Positions 11,520-24,720 of a DNA stretch of 64,000 bases are shown piece after piece (the stretch's first letter is position 1; each line of letters opens with the position of its first letter). This DNA is from Syngnathus acus (Eukaryota > Chordata > Actinopteri > Syngnathiformes > Syngnathidae), in the NCBI RefSeq assembly GCF_901709675.1, contig NC_051094.1:10532501-10596500 (forward strand). The letters run 5' to 3'. A program made the translations under genes and the position numbers. A model generated the notes under the pieces. The model was not told where the DNA came from, searched no databases, and saw only the letters and a program-made list of their open reading frames with translations.

Positions 11520-13386
11520 CTTTCAATCTCTTTCAATTCAGTTAGGGTCTCATAAAAGAAAAATGTCATTTGACTAAAAAAGTCTATGTTCTCACTGACT
11601 TCAGTCGGACTTCTACATGCAACAGTGGCATCACCCGACTGAAATGACAAAAAAAAAAAACGTTTTGCGGTGGCTTCATTTTTCAGTCACTGATGGACTG
11701 CCGACTTTTTGTATCATCTCTGGCAGTGTTGCTCAAAAGAATTCCTCTCTGCATATTGTCAGCTTCTTGGAACAAAACGGCCTGTGAGAGCCAGCTCTGT
11801 AAATGTCACAGTTCCTTTTTGTGTTGCTGGTTTTTGGCTTTGGACTTCTTACTGGTTGCTTTTAATATCTTTGGAATTGTCTGTAACTGTCTCTGTTCCA
11901 TGTTTCTTGTAACTAAGCGCCAATCCATACCTGGACGGCATCCTCTTTCCACTTGTGTCTTATTACCTCATTAGTTCAGTGGATTTAGTTCTTCAGTCTG
12001 GTTAGATCATTTATTCATTGTCAGGGTTACTTGAGCCAACTGTTAATTTCAGACGGTTTGGGAATTAAGTTACAGTTTCAGTCCATCTTAACTGAAAGGT
12101 ATTGAGTTTGTTTTTGGACCACCTCCGACACCACACTCCAGCATTTTTACAGTACTACAAAGCCATGTTTTGACCAAGAATCCCTTTTCTTTCCAAAATC
12201 TTGAAAAAAAAGTCAATCAACAAGCGTGAGTGTGTGTGGTAGTCCAAGATATAGTAAAATGAAGAACGTCATAGAGGTTGTTGGTGAGAGGTCTAGTCTA
12301 GTGGTGAATTATGTATTGGTCTTAGATTTGACATCACTACATAATTCTGAAACAGAGAACTAGACACTGCTTTTAATGCAAAGCCATCCAGCTGAAGAAG
12401 TCCATATAAAAATACTCTTTCATATCCAAGCCTTTTTGCAACAGAGCTGTCTCAATCTGCTCTGTTGCCAATCCTAAAAGTAGCATAAGATCTTTGTAAT
12501 CCACATGGAAAAAACATGAAAGCAATTGATGTACTCAGCAGCCAATGGGCTGAAAATAGATTTTCCACATTAATTAACTCATATACTGAACAGTCAGCCC
12601 AGGCTATACATTCGAACATATCAAGGAAGGACTGCAAAATATACTCATCTTTCTAAACTACAGACAAGATGACAGGTAACTGGATTGGAACCTATTTAGT
12701 TATTTGATTGCCACTTTGGTTTTCAAGCATGAATCCAAGCCAGCCTTTGATATGATGCCTTGCTGGATTTTCCAGATGGAAATTGAACGGCCTTCAGTAT
12801 ATTTTCTTCAAAGAACAATAACTGTAGCTGGAAAGTCATTTTTGGGGCAAATGTAGCGTCTATTTAGCAGTGTAGTGAAATCGGTGGCATTTACTTTCTC
12901 CATCAAGTACAAAGCTACGAAGTCTCCCAGTTGTCTGCTGACGTGAGTTAGGCCTGTTTTAGCAGTGCTTGGCGTCCACTGTAATAAAAAGGACAAACCA
13001 GGTCCTCGGTGGCATGCGTGAGCCATAAAATGGTGAAATAGGGTACGTCTGGAAGGGCATGTCTTAATATAACCTCTTCTCGCACCTCTGAGTCGATGTC
13101 TCTTAGCCGTTCTTCTCTGTTGCCGTCCCAGTTGAGTCTCAAGCAAATAAGACAGCTGGAACAGTTATGTTCTCACTCTTCACATTGTGAGCAGTGTCCG
13201 TGCGCATCCGTCAGACGCCACTAAATATTTAATCAGGACAAGTACACGGCAATCTTCTACATCCACCAGCATTAAACATTCAATACATGACTCATGTGAT
13301 AGCTATTCAGCTGAGAATTAGTCTGGAGACTGTGATGACACAGATGTTTGGTTCTTCTTAGTAAAATGACATAAGGAAAATCCTGT
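11520..13386. other. Non-coding stretch
   Basis: No gene or element was named here, apart from a possible minus-strand exon at 12948-13142 listed separately. Confidence 0.45.
12948..13142 (-). CDS. Unidentified possible coding fragment
   Basis: Minus-strand frame of 64 codons beginning MRLNWDGNREERLRDIDSEV, with mixed charged, aromatic and aliphatic residues that look more protein-like than most frames in this window. A second minus frame (12808-13146) overlaps it in another phase. No family was recognised, and no convincing acceptor/donor pair brackets it. It could be a decayed gene or retroelement piece, or chance. Confidence 0.15.
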   Translation of the reverse strand: MRLNWDGNREERLRDIDSEVREEVILRHALPDVPYFTILWLTHATEDLVCPFYYSGRQALLKQA

Positions 13387-13482
13387 TAAATAAATAAATA
13401 GATAAATAGATAAATAGATAAATAGATAAATAGATAAATACATAAATAGATAAATAGATAAATAAATAAATAAATAAATAAA
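13387..13482. repeat. (AAAT)n / (AAATAGAT)n microsatellite
   Basis: About 96 bp of 'aaat' and 'agat' tetranucleotides: pure 'aaat' at the start and end, alternating 'aaatagat' in the middle, with one 'cata' interruption. Confidence 0.95.
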
Positions 13483-14820
13483 GCACCAAGATTCAAAATA
13501 GAACAGTCAACACAAGGGTGTAACTAGCCAAAGGGAAAGTTCTCAGTCTCACAAATCTTCTGGGAGCTTTTGGCAGAGAGGATGCTCCATCACTCATGGT
13601 TTCAGACGAAGGTTAGAGGGTTGAGAGAGGACCACAGAGCAAGAAAAGCCTGAGAGTTTTAGGTCCAATTGGAAAATATGTGAGGACCTAAAAACCTACT
13701 CTATGCTGGGATTAAGTGTAAAGGTTCTTTTAATGAACCGAAAAATATTACACTTTGTACAAAAGGTAATGACAGATTTTGTTTTTATTGTTGAATTGCT
13801 GATGATGGTTTTAACCATTTTGAAGTAATAGGCAGCATAAATTGTAAGACTCAACAATAACAAATATCTATTGCAGTGTATCATTAAAGCAACTGCAAAG
13901 TCATACTTTCAGATGGTGACTACTAAAAAAAGCAAATCAGATACATCTGATAACGTAACATCAACAAAATGCAATTTACACATATACATTGATGAGTAAA
14001 ATGACATATTTGTATTTCGAGAATATGACTGGACTTTCTTGATAGAGCGACTGGTGGTGTTAAAATGGTACTTCCATTCCTTCGTGCACAGCAGGAGGAG
14101 CATTTGTGTGTTTGTGTGAGTTGTTCAAGTCGATGTTATCAAATTGTCTTCTGCAAATGCCAGTGAGCACCAACATAAACAGTTACAAATGCAGTTAATA
14201 GAGGTGTCCCAAACAAAATGACAATGTAGGACCAGATTTAATCATGAATGGCAAAGCAAATAATGACAGCATAATACTCGTTCACCTACTGTGGTGCACA
14301 CATAGTCAAACGTCAAGCAGAGGCACAAACAATAGACAAAATCCTGTTTAAAATCTCAGGTTGTCCAACCACCACTCAGGTCATGTTAAATTAAATGTCG
14401 ATACCAAAAGTGGAACTATCAACATGAAGCTTTATCGAACAACTACTACATTGCTAAAAGAGCCTAAATCCAACTTTAATTCTGTTCTCTATTTCCATGC
14501 TTTGCTGGCCTACAAATATACGCAGACCTAAATACTGCAAACACTGATTTACATTTTCTCCCAGCGAGTTTTCATTTTTCAAGTGATTACACACAATCAC
14601 ATCATGTGGTGTTAATGGAGCAGGTGTCCACTTTGGAGGACTACCCTGCACCCTCTGCCTTTGCAGCCAAGATTTGAAGCTAATTTGAATAAGAATCTGT
14701 AATCATTTGCTAAAACATGCAGTGATGATATTCAGCTTGCTGCTTTTTGACACGGTGTCACCTTATTTCTAAGGTGGGGACATAGGGCAAAGATATTAGG
14801 GAGGTAGGATGAGAATTGCT

Positions 14821-14867
14821 TGTGTGTGTGTGTGTGTTTGTGTGCATGTGGTGTGTGTGTGTTTGTG
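14821..14867. repeat. (TG)n microsatellite, interrupted
   Basis: Alternating TG with two TTTG interruptions and one 'catgtgg'. It accounts for the cysteine/valine-rich plus frame here. Confidence 0.9.
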
Positions 14868-17800
14868 GCTAAATAAAACATTCTGGGGAATCATCTCGAA
14901 AAATAATGTTAACAGACGTGTCAAGGTCAAGGTGGAAAGCACAAGTATGTTACTGTGGTCAAACCAAAGAGTAGTAGCGCGTAATAGTGCCCCGGAAAGC
15001 CCTGGTATTTGACAGACAAATAATGGTGTGGAAAATGCAAGAAAATGAAGGATGGTGCCCTTAACACACAACAAAATGTATTCTCAAAATGTATTCTCAA
15101 GATGCTCTTGGAGAAGCATACGTTTGTACCATACATACAAATGTATATATCATTCTCAGATGAAATGTAAATTCACATTCATCCAGTCTCCCAGTGAAAT
15201 GGAGAAGCAAACAGTGGGGGACTGTCTATTGGAAAAATAATAAACGGGAATGAGTGATCATGTAGAAAAAAAAATGTTCTCGAGTCATGATGGTATAGCT
15301 ACGACTTGCTTTTATGGTCGCAAATGTTTCCAGTCAATTTACTCTTCTCTTTTAAGCACTATCCAAAAGATAAAATCTTTCTTTGCCTGTACTGAAGGCA
15401 TGATGAGGGTTGCATAAAATTAGCTTCTTGATGGGGGAACATGTCCAGAGGCAACACTGAGGACTTTGTTTCCAAAGAGTCTTGACACATTCTGCTCAAC
15501 TATCCTCAAGTGACAACACAAGATCAGATATTGAATGGGGGGGGGAAATAGCACCCCACAGACACTCTTCTGAAGATCTAAAATTGCAGTAAAAATACTG
15601 ACTGTATAATTATCAGCTCTGAGCTAATACTTTCTCCAAGTGCAGTTAAAAATGTTCTCCTACCATCCAGTCTGAATTGGGGATTAGGTGTGTACACTGC
15701 GACTGTTTCATGCATGGAAACCAGGCTGGCCAGAACCTTTAATGCTTCCTCTACTTTCTGGTTTCCAAGTGAATTTGCAATTACACCACTCCAACCCTTT
15801 CTTTGCACACTCTTGTGGGCTGTCAGAATGTGATATGGAGGGCGTTTCGATATTGAAGGTCGGTCAGTCAGCACACTTAACCCGAAAGCCTTTTGACTGG
15901 TTCCCGTTTAAAAACGGGCTTTAGTCTTTTTCGGGTGGTGGGCACAGAGGTTTGAGGAGATCGTAGCAGCCGTGGCTCCATTTGTGCAAGGAGCACAACA
16001 CCTGGCTGTAACCAGTTGTAACAGTTTTCAATCATCCAAATAGAAGAAATGAGTGCTAATCTGGGTTTGCTCTGGAGAAGGAGTTCTGTCATAATTACAG
16101 TACACAATCTACTAAAACCGAGATTAGCCTACATAGTTACACAGGTTAGGCGATGTGTCAACAGTGCGTTTAAGGACGAGTGGAAAACAAACTTAGAAAT
16201 AGTAAACCGCAAAATGAACAAGAGAAGAAAGCAAATCAGAAAGCAAAACGTTCAAGGAGTGGAAAAAATGAGAGGTCAATGGGACCTTGAATGAAAGATA
16301 AATGGGATCATGAGATGAAGAGGCAAGGAAAGGCAAGAGGAGGGAAAACAGTTCAAAGGAGATTAAGGATCATCTGCATTTTCCCTTTTAAAGGCAGACA
16401 CACCTCCCCCACAAAAAAAAAATGACACGAATCTCAATGAGTGATCTCATGACAAATTGGACTGAGCAGAGGGCTGCAGACAGCGCGGAGTCTATGGTAG
16501 GACTAAGATAAAACTGCAATTGGCTGCTGCACTTCTCCTCCCACTAATCTCCAGCCACGAAAAAGTGGTGAAAGAAAAAAAAATGTGTTAGAAAAATGAC
16601 TGTAACAGCAAAATCCACTGTGACCACCAGTCTTTAAAAATGTCTCAAATATTGCATGCAGGCACCACAACAATATGTTAAATTCATAACGGGTCTCATG
16701 AGACCAAGAGAGACTCCAGAGCTGGAATCATCTGTGACAGGACAAAATAATTCCACACTTCTTACCGTCCATTAACATTGTATGTCAAACAAGAAGCTAA
16801 TGGTTTCGTTCGAAAATATCCTTTGACCTTATATAAAGGTCTCCGAATTAATTTTATGCTTCACAGATATCTAATTTTATGCTTTTATGGACTTACACAT
16901 TGCAAAAAAATGGAAGTGTCCTGAGATTTTTCTTCACTAAGGAAACCACTGAGGCTGATGTTCTGTTAACTGCTTGTTCCAGTTTCCTTTCACCACCACA
17001 ATATTAAGCCGCTTGTGAACAAATGTTGGAGGGCTTGAAATGCAATACAGAAAAACAACATTTCTGCCAGAGGAAAACTGTCATTCTCTTCTATCAAGGA
17101 GGCAGGTGCACTAATGAATTCTGTTCCACTAATGTGCTGGGCTAGCAGGTTCTCGCCGACTTCTCTCTACCTGCTGCAACTGTTCAAAATGAAATGTGAG
17201 AAATGGGCCAATTTACAGCTAAAGGCTGTTTCTTCCTTGGAGACACCAGCATAAAGATGGAGCACAGATGATATGCGGAGGTAGATGAGGAAAGATGATA
17301 CGCTTGAATTTAGACAGCAAGAGCACAAAGAGGAAGAAGATATGGGACTGGATGGCAAGATGTTGACACTAATATGGGTGTCATCTCTGAGGAGGGAAAA
17401 AAAACCGCTTAAATTGCATTTTTGGCCTTTAAGTTCTTTTTTGGCGGCTGGAGCTGAAGAGCGGCTATTGATCTTTTCAATCAGTTGGCTATGCAAGAGC
17501 CACTCTGATGTAGAACAAGCAGAAAGAAAACAGGGTGTCAGCCCGAAGAAGTTTGCACCACTTGGAAAACTTTGAAAGAAAGACAAAAGAGCTGGAGGAA
17601 GCAGACAGACCAGAAGCGGTGGGAGGAAGGACGACAGAAACTAATGCGAGAGGTCCTCAGCCATCTGGTCATAATTAAGTCTGAGGTCCACATGCAGCTG
17701 AAATACTTTCTCAGCTCATTGCCAGAGATCTGCTACAATATTTGATGACAGAACGCCGCAACATTCCTCTTTTTAACAAAAGCGTAGTGCAATTCATGTT

Positions 17801-18383
17801 CCATTTGGATTGTGAACTGCTGCCTGCTGACAAAAGGATATTAAGCAAAATGAAGTTGCGTGAAAGCAGCTCTGTTTCCGATATACGAGGATTTTCGCAG
17901 TTATAAGTTTTGTAGTCTATCCATGCCGGCGACATATAGTGACATGCAGAAAAGCTTAACACTCTTCCGTTAAACGGCAGACAGTATACACCTATTGCCA
18001 TTCACACAAGTTACAATAATCGGAGAAAATCATTTTTGGAGTACATTGAGATAAGATAAGTGTCCACTGAGATTTTCTTGTATAATATATGTCTTTACTC
18101 GATGAAGGTGATGAAATTCTTCACAGTTGATGTCATCCATTTGCTATCACTTTAGCATACTTGACTCTGCCCGTGTATTGAAAATAGGACCTCGTGGTTC
18201 TTAATTATCTCAAGAGAAAAGACTCAATAGTGAATAGAGCTGAAGGATCTTTGGTTGAAACATAGCTGAAGGTACTGTTTTAGCAGCTTTTACATTTGAC
18301 TTTGACAGCACAGAAGAAAGGATTCAGTCAGCCAATCATTATCCCTAAGTACATTAGTGTAAACTTCCCTTTGACCATCCGAA

Positions 18384-18516
18384 ATGGACTGCGCAGCTCC
18401 AGATCCATTTCAGACAGTGCTGAATGTTAGAGACAAAGCTTTTCAATTGCTCAGACATCTGTTAACTCCCGAACACCGCTTGGAGAAGAGGAGACCGGTG
18501 GGTGGAGGAGGAGGAG
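18384..18516 (+). CDS. Possible first coding exon with splice donor, or conserved non-coding block
   Basis: An ATG at 18384 opens a frame starting MDCAAPDPFQTVLNVRDKAF with protein-like composition. It reaches a strong donor-type sequence (gaggag, then gtgagt at 18517-18522) still open. No homologous family is recognised and no partner exon is evident. The surrounding 18300-18520 block also has enhancer-like features (E-box 'catctg', 'gacaaag'), so the open frame may be incidental. Confidence 0.17.
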
Positions 18517-19172
18517 GTGAGTGGGCAGCTGGGAGGAGTATCACATCTCACGACAACCCCCCTCACTCTCAAGGGACCACTTACATTTCCCTCTGATGGT
18601 AACAGCAAAATCACCATCTGTAATTTGATTAAACATGGATAGATGGAATGAGAGCGAAGGGAAAAAAATCTTAATTAAGCCAAACCATATTCTAATCAGG
18701 ATTTAAAATTCATCCTTCTCTCAACCAACAATGGAATCAGATCTTCTCAAAAACCCCTCTGGGACTCACCATCATACATTCACGGGGAGATGGGTACTCA
18801 AACAAGATCATTTGATGCTAATTTCCCAAACAGGAAAGCACTTAAATAGGCACTCCAATTGAGACAATGAAACATGTGCATCAATAGCAATTACCAAAAA
18901 TGGACGTCACTGAATGAATGCAGGCTCAAAGGTCAAACAGTTTCCAAATTATGTTCTGTGTATGTTTCTTGGAAGGATCAATCACTGTGCCACGACTGTT
19001 AGAATGGTTTTCTTTACAGCATAGCACTAAAAAGGTCCACAGGCTCATTGTCATTGGCTGTCAAGCCGCTGGTCCACGACTGACAAATCCGTGTCACATG
19101 TACATCACAACAACATCCAAAGTAGTCTTATATTTTCCTGTTGCTAATGATTACTCCTGATGTGGAAGAGCA

Positions 19173-20120
19173 ATGCAATACAATCCAAATGTATTTATTT
19201 ACCATAATAGCGCATTTTACCACTCGAGAGCACTCACGACCAGTGGTGCCAAATTGGTGCTACAAATGAGCTAGCAGAATATTGTGGTTCACTGTATCCA
19301 ACACTGCAGTTAGACCATTCACACAGAGTCACGGGTGTCATTTGCCAGAAGGATAACACTGAAGACACATTTGTGCTAGCATCATCTTGAAACCTGATTG
19401 GAAAACCTCCAGGACATTATGTCCTTGACTGTGTGCGCACCACTTTTTTCCACAATTTCAGAGATTAAAGGCAGCTTGGAACTAAAACTAGGCAGCACAG
19501 GTTGATCAAGCCCAGGTTTCTGAAGCAAGGGTTGCACGGGACGACACCAGACAAAAAACCAAAATCAATTCACCAGTACTCGGGAGAACCTCCTCAAATA
19601 AATGAGGAGGAACAGAGTCATAAGGAGAGTCGGATGGTTTAATCTGGTGCACCACATCTTCTAAAAGCGTCAAGGAAACCGCTTCAAATGGCTTTAACAC
19701 CGCAAAACAAGAACATGGACAGAGGGGACAAGTGTGGTGTGAGAAATAACTGGCTTAGCTGTCGCAATCTTGTCAATGGAAAAAGTGCCAAAATCTATTG
19801 CAGATTTCAGGGAGGGACTGTGCAGTTTGACACTTTAAATGAAGGTTTAAGTGCTGAATCAATAGCTTTAAATAGAACACATGGATTATGCCGATTTGTC
19901 TGAATAGAATTTGACAGGTTTTCCTACTTAGTCTCTTTGACTTTGTTTTGGTAACAACGCAAGCAGTCGTTCATGATTTGATATGAGACTTGGAGCTTGT
20001 CTTTTTTTCCATCTGTCTTCAGCTTTGCAGCATTCTTGTTTAGCTGCACAAGATCTCTATATAATTAATTGACTTTTGGGTATTTTCTGAGTCTTTCTTT
20101 CCACATTTTTTCCATGGGGA
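19173..20120 (-). pseudogene. Degraded L2/Rex-like LINE: linker and reverse-transcriptase fragment with 3' tail
   Basis: Read on the minus strand, several short blocks appear in the order expected of a Jockey-group LINE. A pre-RT linker (KLQVSYQIMNDCLRCYQNKV, then HNPCVLFKAIDSALKPS) comes first. Then the start of the RT domain (SLTLLEDVVHQIKPSDSPYD, PPHLFEEVLPSTG), PLLQKPGLDQPVLPSFSSKL, and the core motif LTAVLDTVNHNILL, whose intact counterpart reads LTAAFDTVDH. Stops and frameshifts break the reading. After the core motif it jumps directly to a tail ('aaatgcgctattatgg', then an 'attg'-type end), so most of the RT palm and the C-terminal region are deleted. The open frame 19506-19700 is the longest uninterrupted piece. 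This is a dead retrotransposon copy. Confidence 0.85.
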
Positions 20121-20124
20121 ACAT

Positions 20125-20985
20125 ATTGTGAATGTTTATCAGTGTGTTCTGAAGAGTTTGGGGGGTTTGTTAGAAATTTTTTTTGAGTTATCCTTAACCC
20201 CCCCCCCACCCATGGCTCCCCCAATGAAAACAATCCTAGTTTCACCAATGGCTTATGGGCTCTCATACTTTGGGCAGTGTCTAACAAATATTTAAAAACT
20301 ATGGCTTTACTTACAATATTGTAAGAAAATTGGTGCGTTTGATATCAATGTAAATTATAAACGGTAAATAGCATACAGTCCATGTATTTCAATGAATCCT
20401 CATTTCACTGTGAGTGGTCTGGCAGCCAACTCAGCTCCCATGAGTGTTCCCACAATCCTGGCTGCCTCCACCTGCACTGCCTCAGGTGCTGCTTTACTAG
20501 CATAGGTACAGCAGCAGCACAGCATTGGAATGCAGATGTTTCTGCTGTTGGCTCGAGCATCGTAAATCCATTCAGTCATACCTGAATTGAAAAAAAAAAT
20601 GCTTGCTTGAATATGTCAACTGAATGGAGTGTATTGCAATTACAAAATGGCTCATCATCCGCAAATGAGATGTGTTTGTATATGCAAAGCAAAACAATCC
20701 GACATTAGTAAATGGTGGTGGTGTGTGCACGTGCATGTGTGTGTGCATGCACGTGTGTCTGGGACTAGCAGTTCTCCAAATAAGCATTTCAGACTGCGTG
20801 CTTGCTTCATGCTGTTTCCCTCCCACTTTAAAACAAAAGAGAATTAAACAGTGAATATTAAAATACCAGATTGGCCAAGACTCTAAACCATAAAACAATA
20901 GTCCTGTAGCTTCAGGCTAACTTGTAATTTGAAATAAAATAGACAGGCTAACTGAAACTAATACTAATCCTCAGGAATTTCCAAA
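20125..20985. other. Non-coding stretch between LINE remains
   Basis: It holds a C-run near 20200 and a mixed TG/CA tract at 20718-20758 with 'tgcacgtgcatg' palindromic parts. No gene was recognised. Confidence 0.5.
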
Positions 20986-21181
20986 CAACAATACAAGTAC
21001 ATTTATATAGCGCATTTTACAAATGCTGCAGCTGTAACAAAGCGCTTCACATGTAGCATCGAGGCAACCGCAAAGACAGTGAAAATAGTAAATTGAAATA
21101 CAAATTAACATACAATTGCGGAACAATAATAGCCAAAAGCCAAAGAATAAAAATGGGTCTTCAAACGACTTTTAAAAATGC
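20986..21181 (-). mobile_element. LINE 3' end (L2/Rex-like)
   Basis: On the minus strand a short frame reads IFKSRLKTHFYSLAFG, the usual C-terminal end of L2-like LINE proteins ('FKSRLKTHLF...'). An untranslated tail follows with 'gaagcgctttgttac' and the terminal 'aaatgcgctatataaatgta'. Only the last about 200 bp were copied, the normal 5' truncation of LINE insertions. It belongs to the same tail type as the copy at 19173. Confidence 0.8.
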
Positions 21182-22379
21182 TAATTTAGTTCCCATAAAG
21201 CAGTAACATATATGGGATACAAGAATGTTCACAAGCATATGCTTTACTCCACTGGAACAATGACTATTAATGTTGATTACTAGGAGACCTTCTCTGGCCC
21301 TTCTTTCTGATTATTTTCTTTTTTTTTTTTACACAGAATGTCTTCCAGTAGACCTCAGTGATAGCCTGCACTTTGCGGTACAATGTGGTACAAAACTAAA
21401 AACATCCCAATTTAAATCCGAACTTACCTGTATACTATAAATGTACAGTTTTTATGAATAACTTTGGAAAAAATTGGAAAATTCCTCACCTTGCTTTAAT
21501 GGGCTTTCCTTGGCCTGTACACACCCTTCTACAAAAGATTTAGTAGAAATGGGTTAAGTGGTCTTTTATAATCCTGCGCACAAATAGGCAAAGATGATAA
21601 TTCATCCCCCTTGGTGACGGTAACAATGCCAGCCTTCTTTGCAACAGGGAAAACATTATTAATGGAAAATGAAAAAGAGGGTCAAAACATGTGCTCCCAA
21701 ATATAAATTGGGAGAACAATTTCACACCTGGAGCATTTATTCAACTAGTGTGTGCCAAATAATGGTGTATAACCCTCATTGAAGCAGCTGAACTGGGTTC
21801 AAACCACATTTACCTGCAGAAGAAAGACCACCACTGAACATGTTCTGTTCAACATGACTATCATAGACAGGTGGCAAAGGCTACAAAAATTACATGGCAG
21901 TAAATGCATTATGTCCATTAATGTAGGCTTACATGCCAACACTAAACCTGGTGTCGGATAGTCAAATACTTAAAACGTTGTTGATGCTTCAGATTCTGCA
22001 GTGGTAATTTGAGCGCTGTCTAAATTGCTGAATACAGGCTTGAATGTTTTATGTGGTCTCTGACCCCAAGTCACAAGAACAAAGAACAAGGAAAAAGCAT
22101 GGAGGAGGGAAACATCAGACTCTAAGATAGAAGATACGTACAGTATTTCAGCTTCTCAGATGAACGATAACATTGCAGTTGCCATCAATCACATACTATC
22201 GGGCACAAAGACATTGCTCACTTGTCAAGGCAACCATTTTCAAGACAAACACGAAAAAGGACATCTAATGATGCACCAGTAAAGCAAAAACAAGGGAATA
22301 TTTGTTGAAAAATGACAATTTTTCTCACATTAGTGTGTACTGTAGCTAAATGCAAAGTAGAAGTTAGGAGGGGTCATTT

Positions 22380-22800
22380 AGGACTTCAGGCTCGAGTCAC
22401 ATCCCAAATTGCATGCTTCAGAAAACACAGACAATCTCAATATACTGTATGGCAGGAAGGGAAAAAAAGTGTTATTGCACTCCGGGCAAGCACTATAATG
22501 GAACATATGCATGCAACGCATTTCCGGTGGAAAGGTCAAGACGGCATAAGAGTTTCAGCTGTCAGTACGTTCCAAGCTACTGGCACGCCCTCTGTGTGAT
22601 AATAATCTTTTTTTCATATGCATATGTGATATCATCGAGTTGTCTAACACGTATATGCATATTCTGGTGATAGTCCTTTTCAGGGTCAAAATGGCATCAG
22701 ACGTTTCCAAAGACAAGATGATTAACTCCTCCAGCAAACACTGCAGTGTGTCGTTGCGGAAATGCTGAGGCCATTAAAAATGACCATGGCCTTATTGGGC
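22380..22800. promoter_or_regulatory. Possible conserved non-coding element with octamer-like sites
   Basis: The block includes the palindrome 'catatgcatatg' near 22617 and several further 'atatgcat' or 'acatatgcatgc' octamer-like sites. It has balanced composition and no repeats. Confidence 0.22.
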
Positions 22801-24339
22801 TGCAACTAAACATGTGGTTAAATGTATTACATCTTTGAGGTATGAAATGATTTGAAATAATGAAGTATGGAGGGAAGCCACAGTTTGGTGTTTTCAGTCC
22901 TCATTACTGAATCTATCTCAGCCTGCTTGTCAGTCACAGTCTGCTTGGCTTGTTAAGAGAGTAGAATCATGAATCTCCCATAGGAGAAAAACCCACTGAG
23001 GATTCAGAAAGGCTCTTGGCCCATATATTTTCACAGTCATAAACACTAGTCTCATATTAAATACATGCCTCAAAAGTATAAATTCAAACTTGGATGAGAA
23101 AGAACTGAGTGACACAGAGAAGACTCCTCTGAGTTTTTTTTTTCCAACAAGAAAAAAATAAATAAATCTAGCCACTCTGGCATGAAAATTAAGGCAAGGC
23201 AGCTACAGATCAGTCATTGTGGGTACTGGGAACTAAAACAATTTGCTCCAGGCTTGGTTGTTTCTATGACCCTAGAAGACATACTCCGTGAGGCCAGAGT
23301 GTGCGTCTGCTACTCTGTCTGAATGAAGAAGAAAAAAGTCCCTTTATAACTGCCTGAAAGGGGGATCAGCGCTTAGTGATCTTTTCTTCTACCATGAACT
23401 GCGTTAATATACACGAGCAAATGAAACTGAGTCATTCTTATCTCCAATAAATATTTCTAATGTTGAACACACAGGTGCCATCTTAGACAATTGCCGTGTT
23501 GCTATAGTGTAGCCGCCAGGGTCACACTCGCACAAAATTAAGCCTTCAAAAGGGGGCTTATGAATCCTTTCTTTGACAAAATGGAATTAGTGGGCATCAG
23601 TTGGTGGCAGGGTGGTATTAGCAGTGCTTTTCACGTCTCAATCCAAACTGGATCATAGACTCTCTAAGAGCATTCTAGCAGTCGGTCACCACATCCAACA
23701 CAACAACACTCGGAGGCAGCTGCAAGGGCGAAGGACTGAGCCGATGCTGTACCGCGCCAACTGGACTAAGTCCAGTAGGAGCTATAAAAGAATGCGGGAC
23801 TGTGGTTTTTGCAGCTCTACGCTGATAAACGCTGTGAAACAGGCAAAAGTCTGTGCGTTTTCGGGACGTACGATGAAAGGATATGCCTCGAGTGGCATTT
23901 TTCGAATAAATTTCAAGCGAGCTTGATGTCTGCTCAGTCTGTCTGGCAACGGTATATATGCAGGCTGATTTCACACCATGGGAGCTTAACCAGTGAAAGG
24001 AATCAAGCAGAAGTCAGTTCCACCTCAGAGACCAAGGAAATGTTTTCCTATTGATGTGGTCCATCAAGTCAGACCTTGTTTTTTACTCCCCATGGAGGCA
24101 GGCACCTCCTGAGCAGCTGACCACACCCGTGGAACAATGACCTCGATAAACTCAAACAGAGTAGCGTTTGCTCTAACAGGGGCACTGGAGGGTAAAAGAA
24201 AAACGTGTGGTAAATCAGAAATGGGTGCTCTCAGGCTTGGAGAAGAGCATGGAAATAGACGGTTCCACATATAAAATCAATTTTCACATTTACTACTCGT
24301 GATCCAAAAATCCATCTCTACACACATTGTGGGCCATTA

Positions 24340-24720
24340 CAGTTCCAAAGAATGAGGATTGATGAGAGCGGGATGGCCCAGTCACAATTGCATCTATTGT
24401 TTCTGCCCGTGTATTTTGACACTGGCCTCTCAAGAGGACCTAACCTGGCAAAAACCTGCATTTTGTGTATACTGCGAACAAATGTGCATTGGCTTTGTAC
24501 TCGAGGCAGCTCTTCCTGCTGTCTTCCATCACTGTCCAGTTTTCCCTATGGGAAAAGCGGACTCGGGATTAACAGCACCAAGATTTCAGATGGATTGCCG
24601 AGTCGCAGTTCCCTCCTACTTACCTGGCCTGGTCCCCACCCCGCACCACTACATTTTTACACCCCAAGAGGCCAGGGCCATGAGGGCCACATCCAATTCC
24701 TCTTGACATGCTGAGCCATA
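24340..24720. promoter_or_regulatory. Possible conserved non-coding element or exon
   Basis: Two plus-strand frames (24352-24714 and 24359-24706) are open together over about 350 bp, which is unusual in this AT-rich window and reflects locally high GC. Neither product is recognised. A SOX-like 'ctattgttt' lies at 24394. Regulatory sequence is more likely than protein coding. Confidence 0.2.

Larger units (their letters stand above)
13490..19170. other. Non-coding stretch with one TG repeat and some enhancer-like sequence
   Basis: No gene was recognised. It contains a TG microsatellite at 14821-14867 and A-rich tracts. A patch at 16430-16560 ('caattggctgctgcacttct') and the block at 18300-18520 are well mixed. 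The 139-codon minus frame at 17167-17586 is low complexity in places and unassigned. Confidence 0.45.

Noticed and set aside
13387-13482. Regularly spaced short repeats considered as a CRISPR-like array
   Set aside because: The repeats are simple tetranucleotides without unique spacers.
23770-23930. TATA-like 'ctataaaag' followed by exon-like sequence, considered as a promoter
   Set aside because: A single TATA-like match without a downstream gene, CpG enrichment or convincing frame is expected by chance in an AT-rich window.
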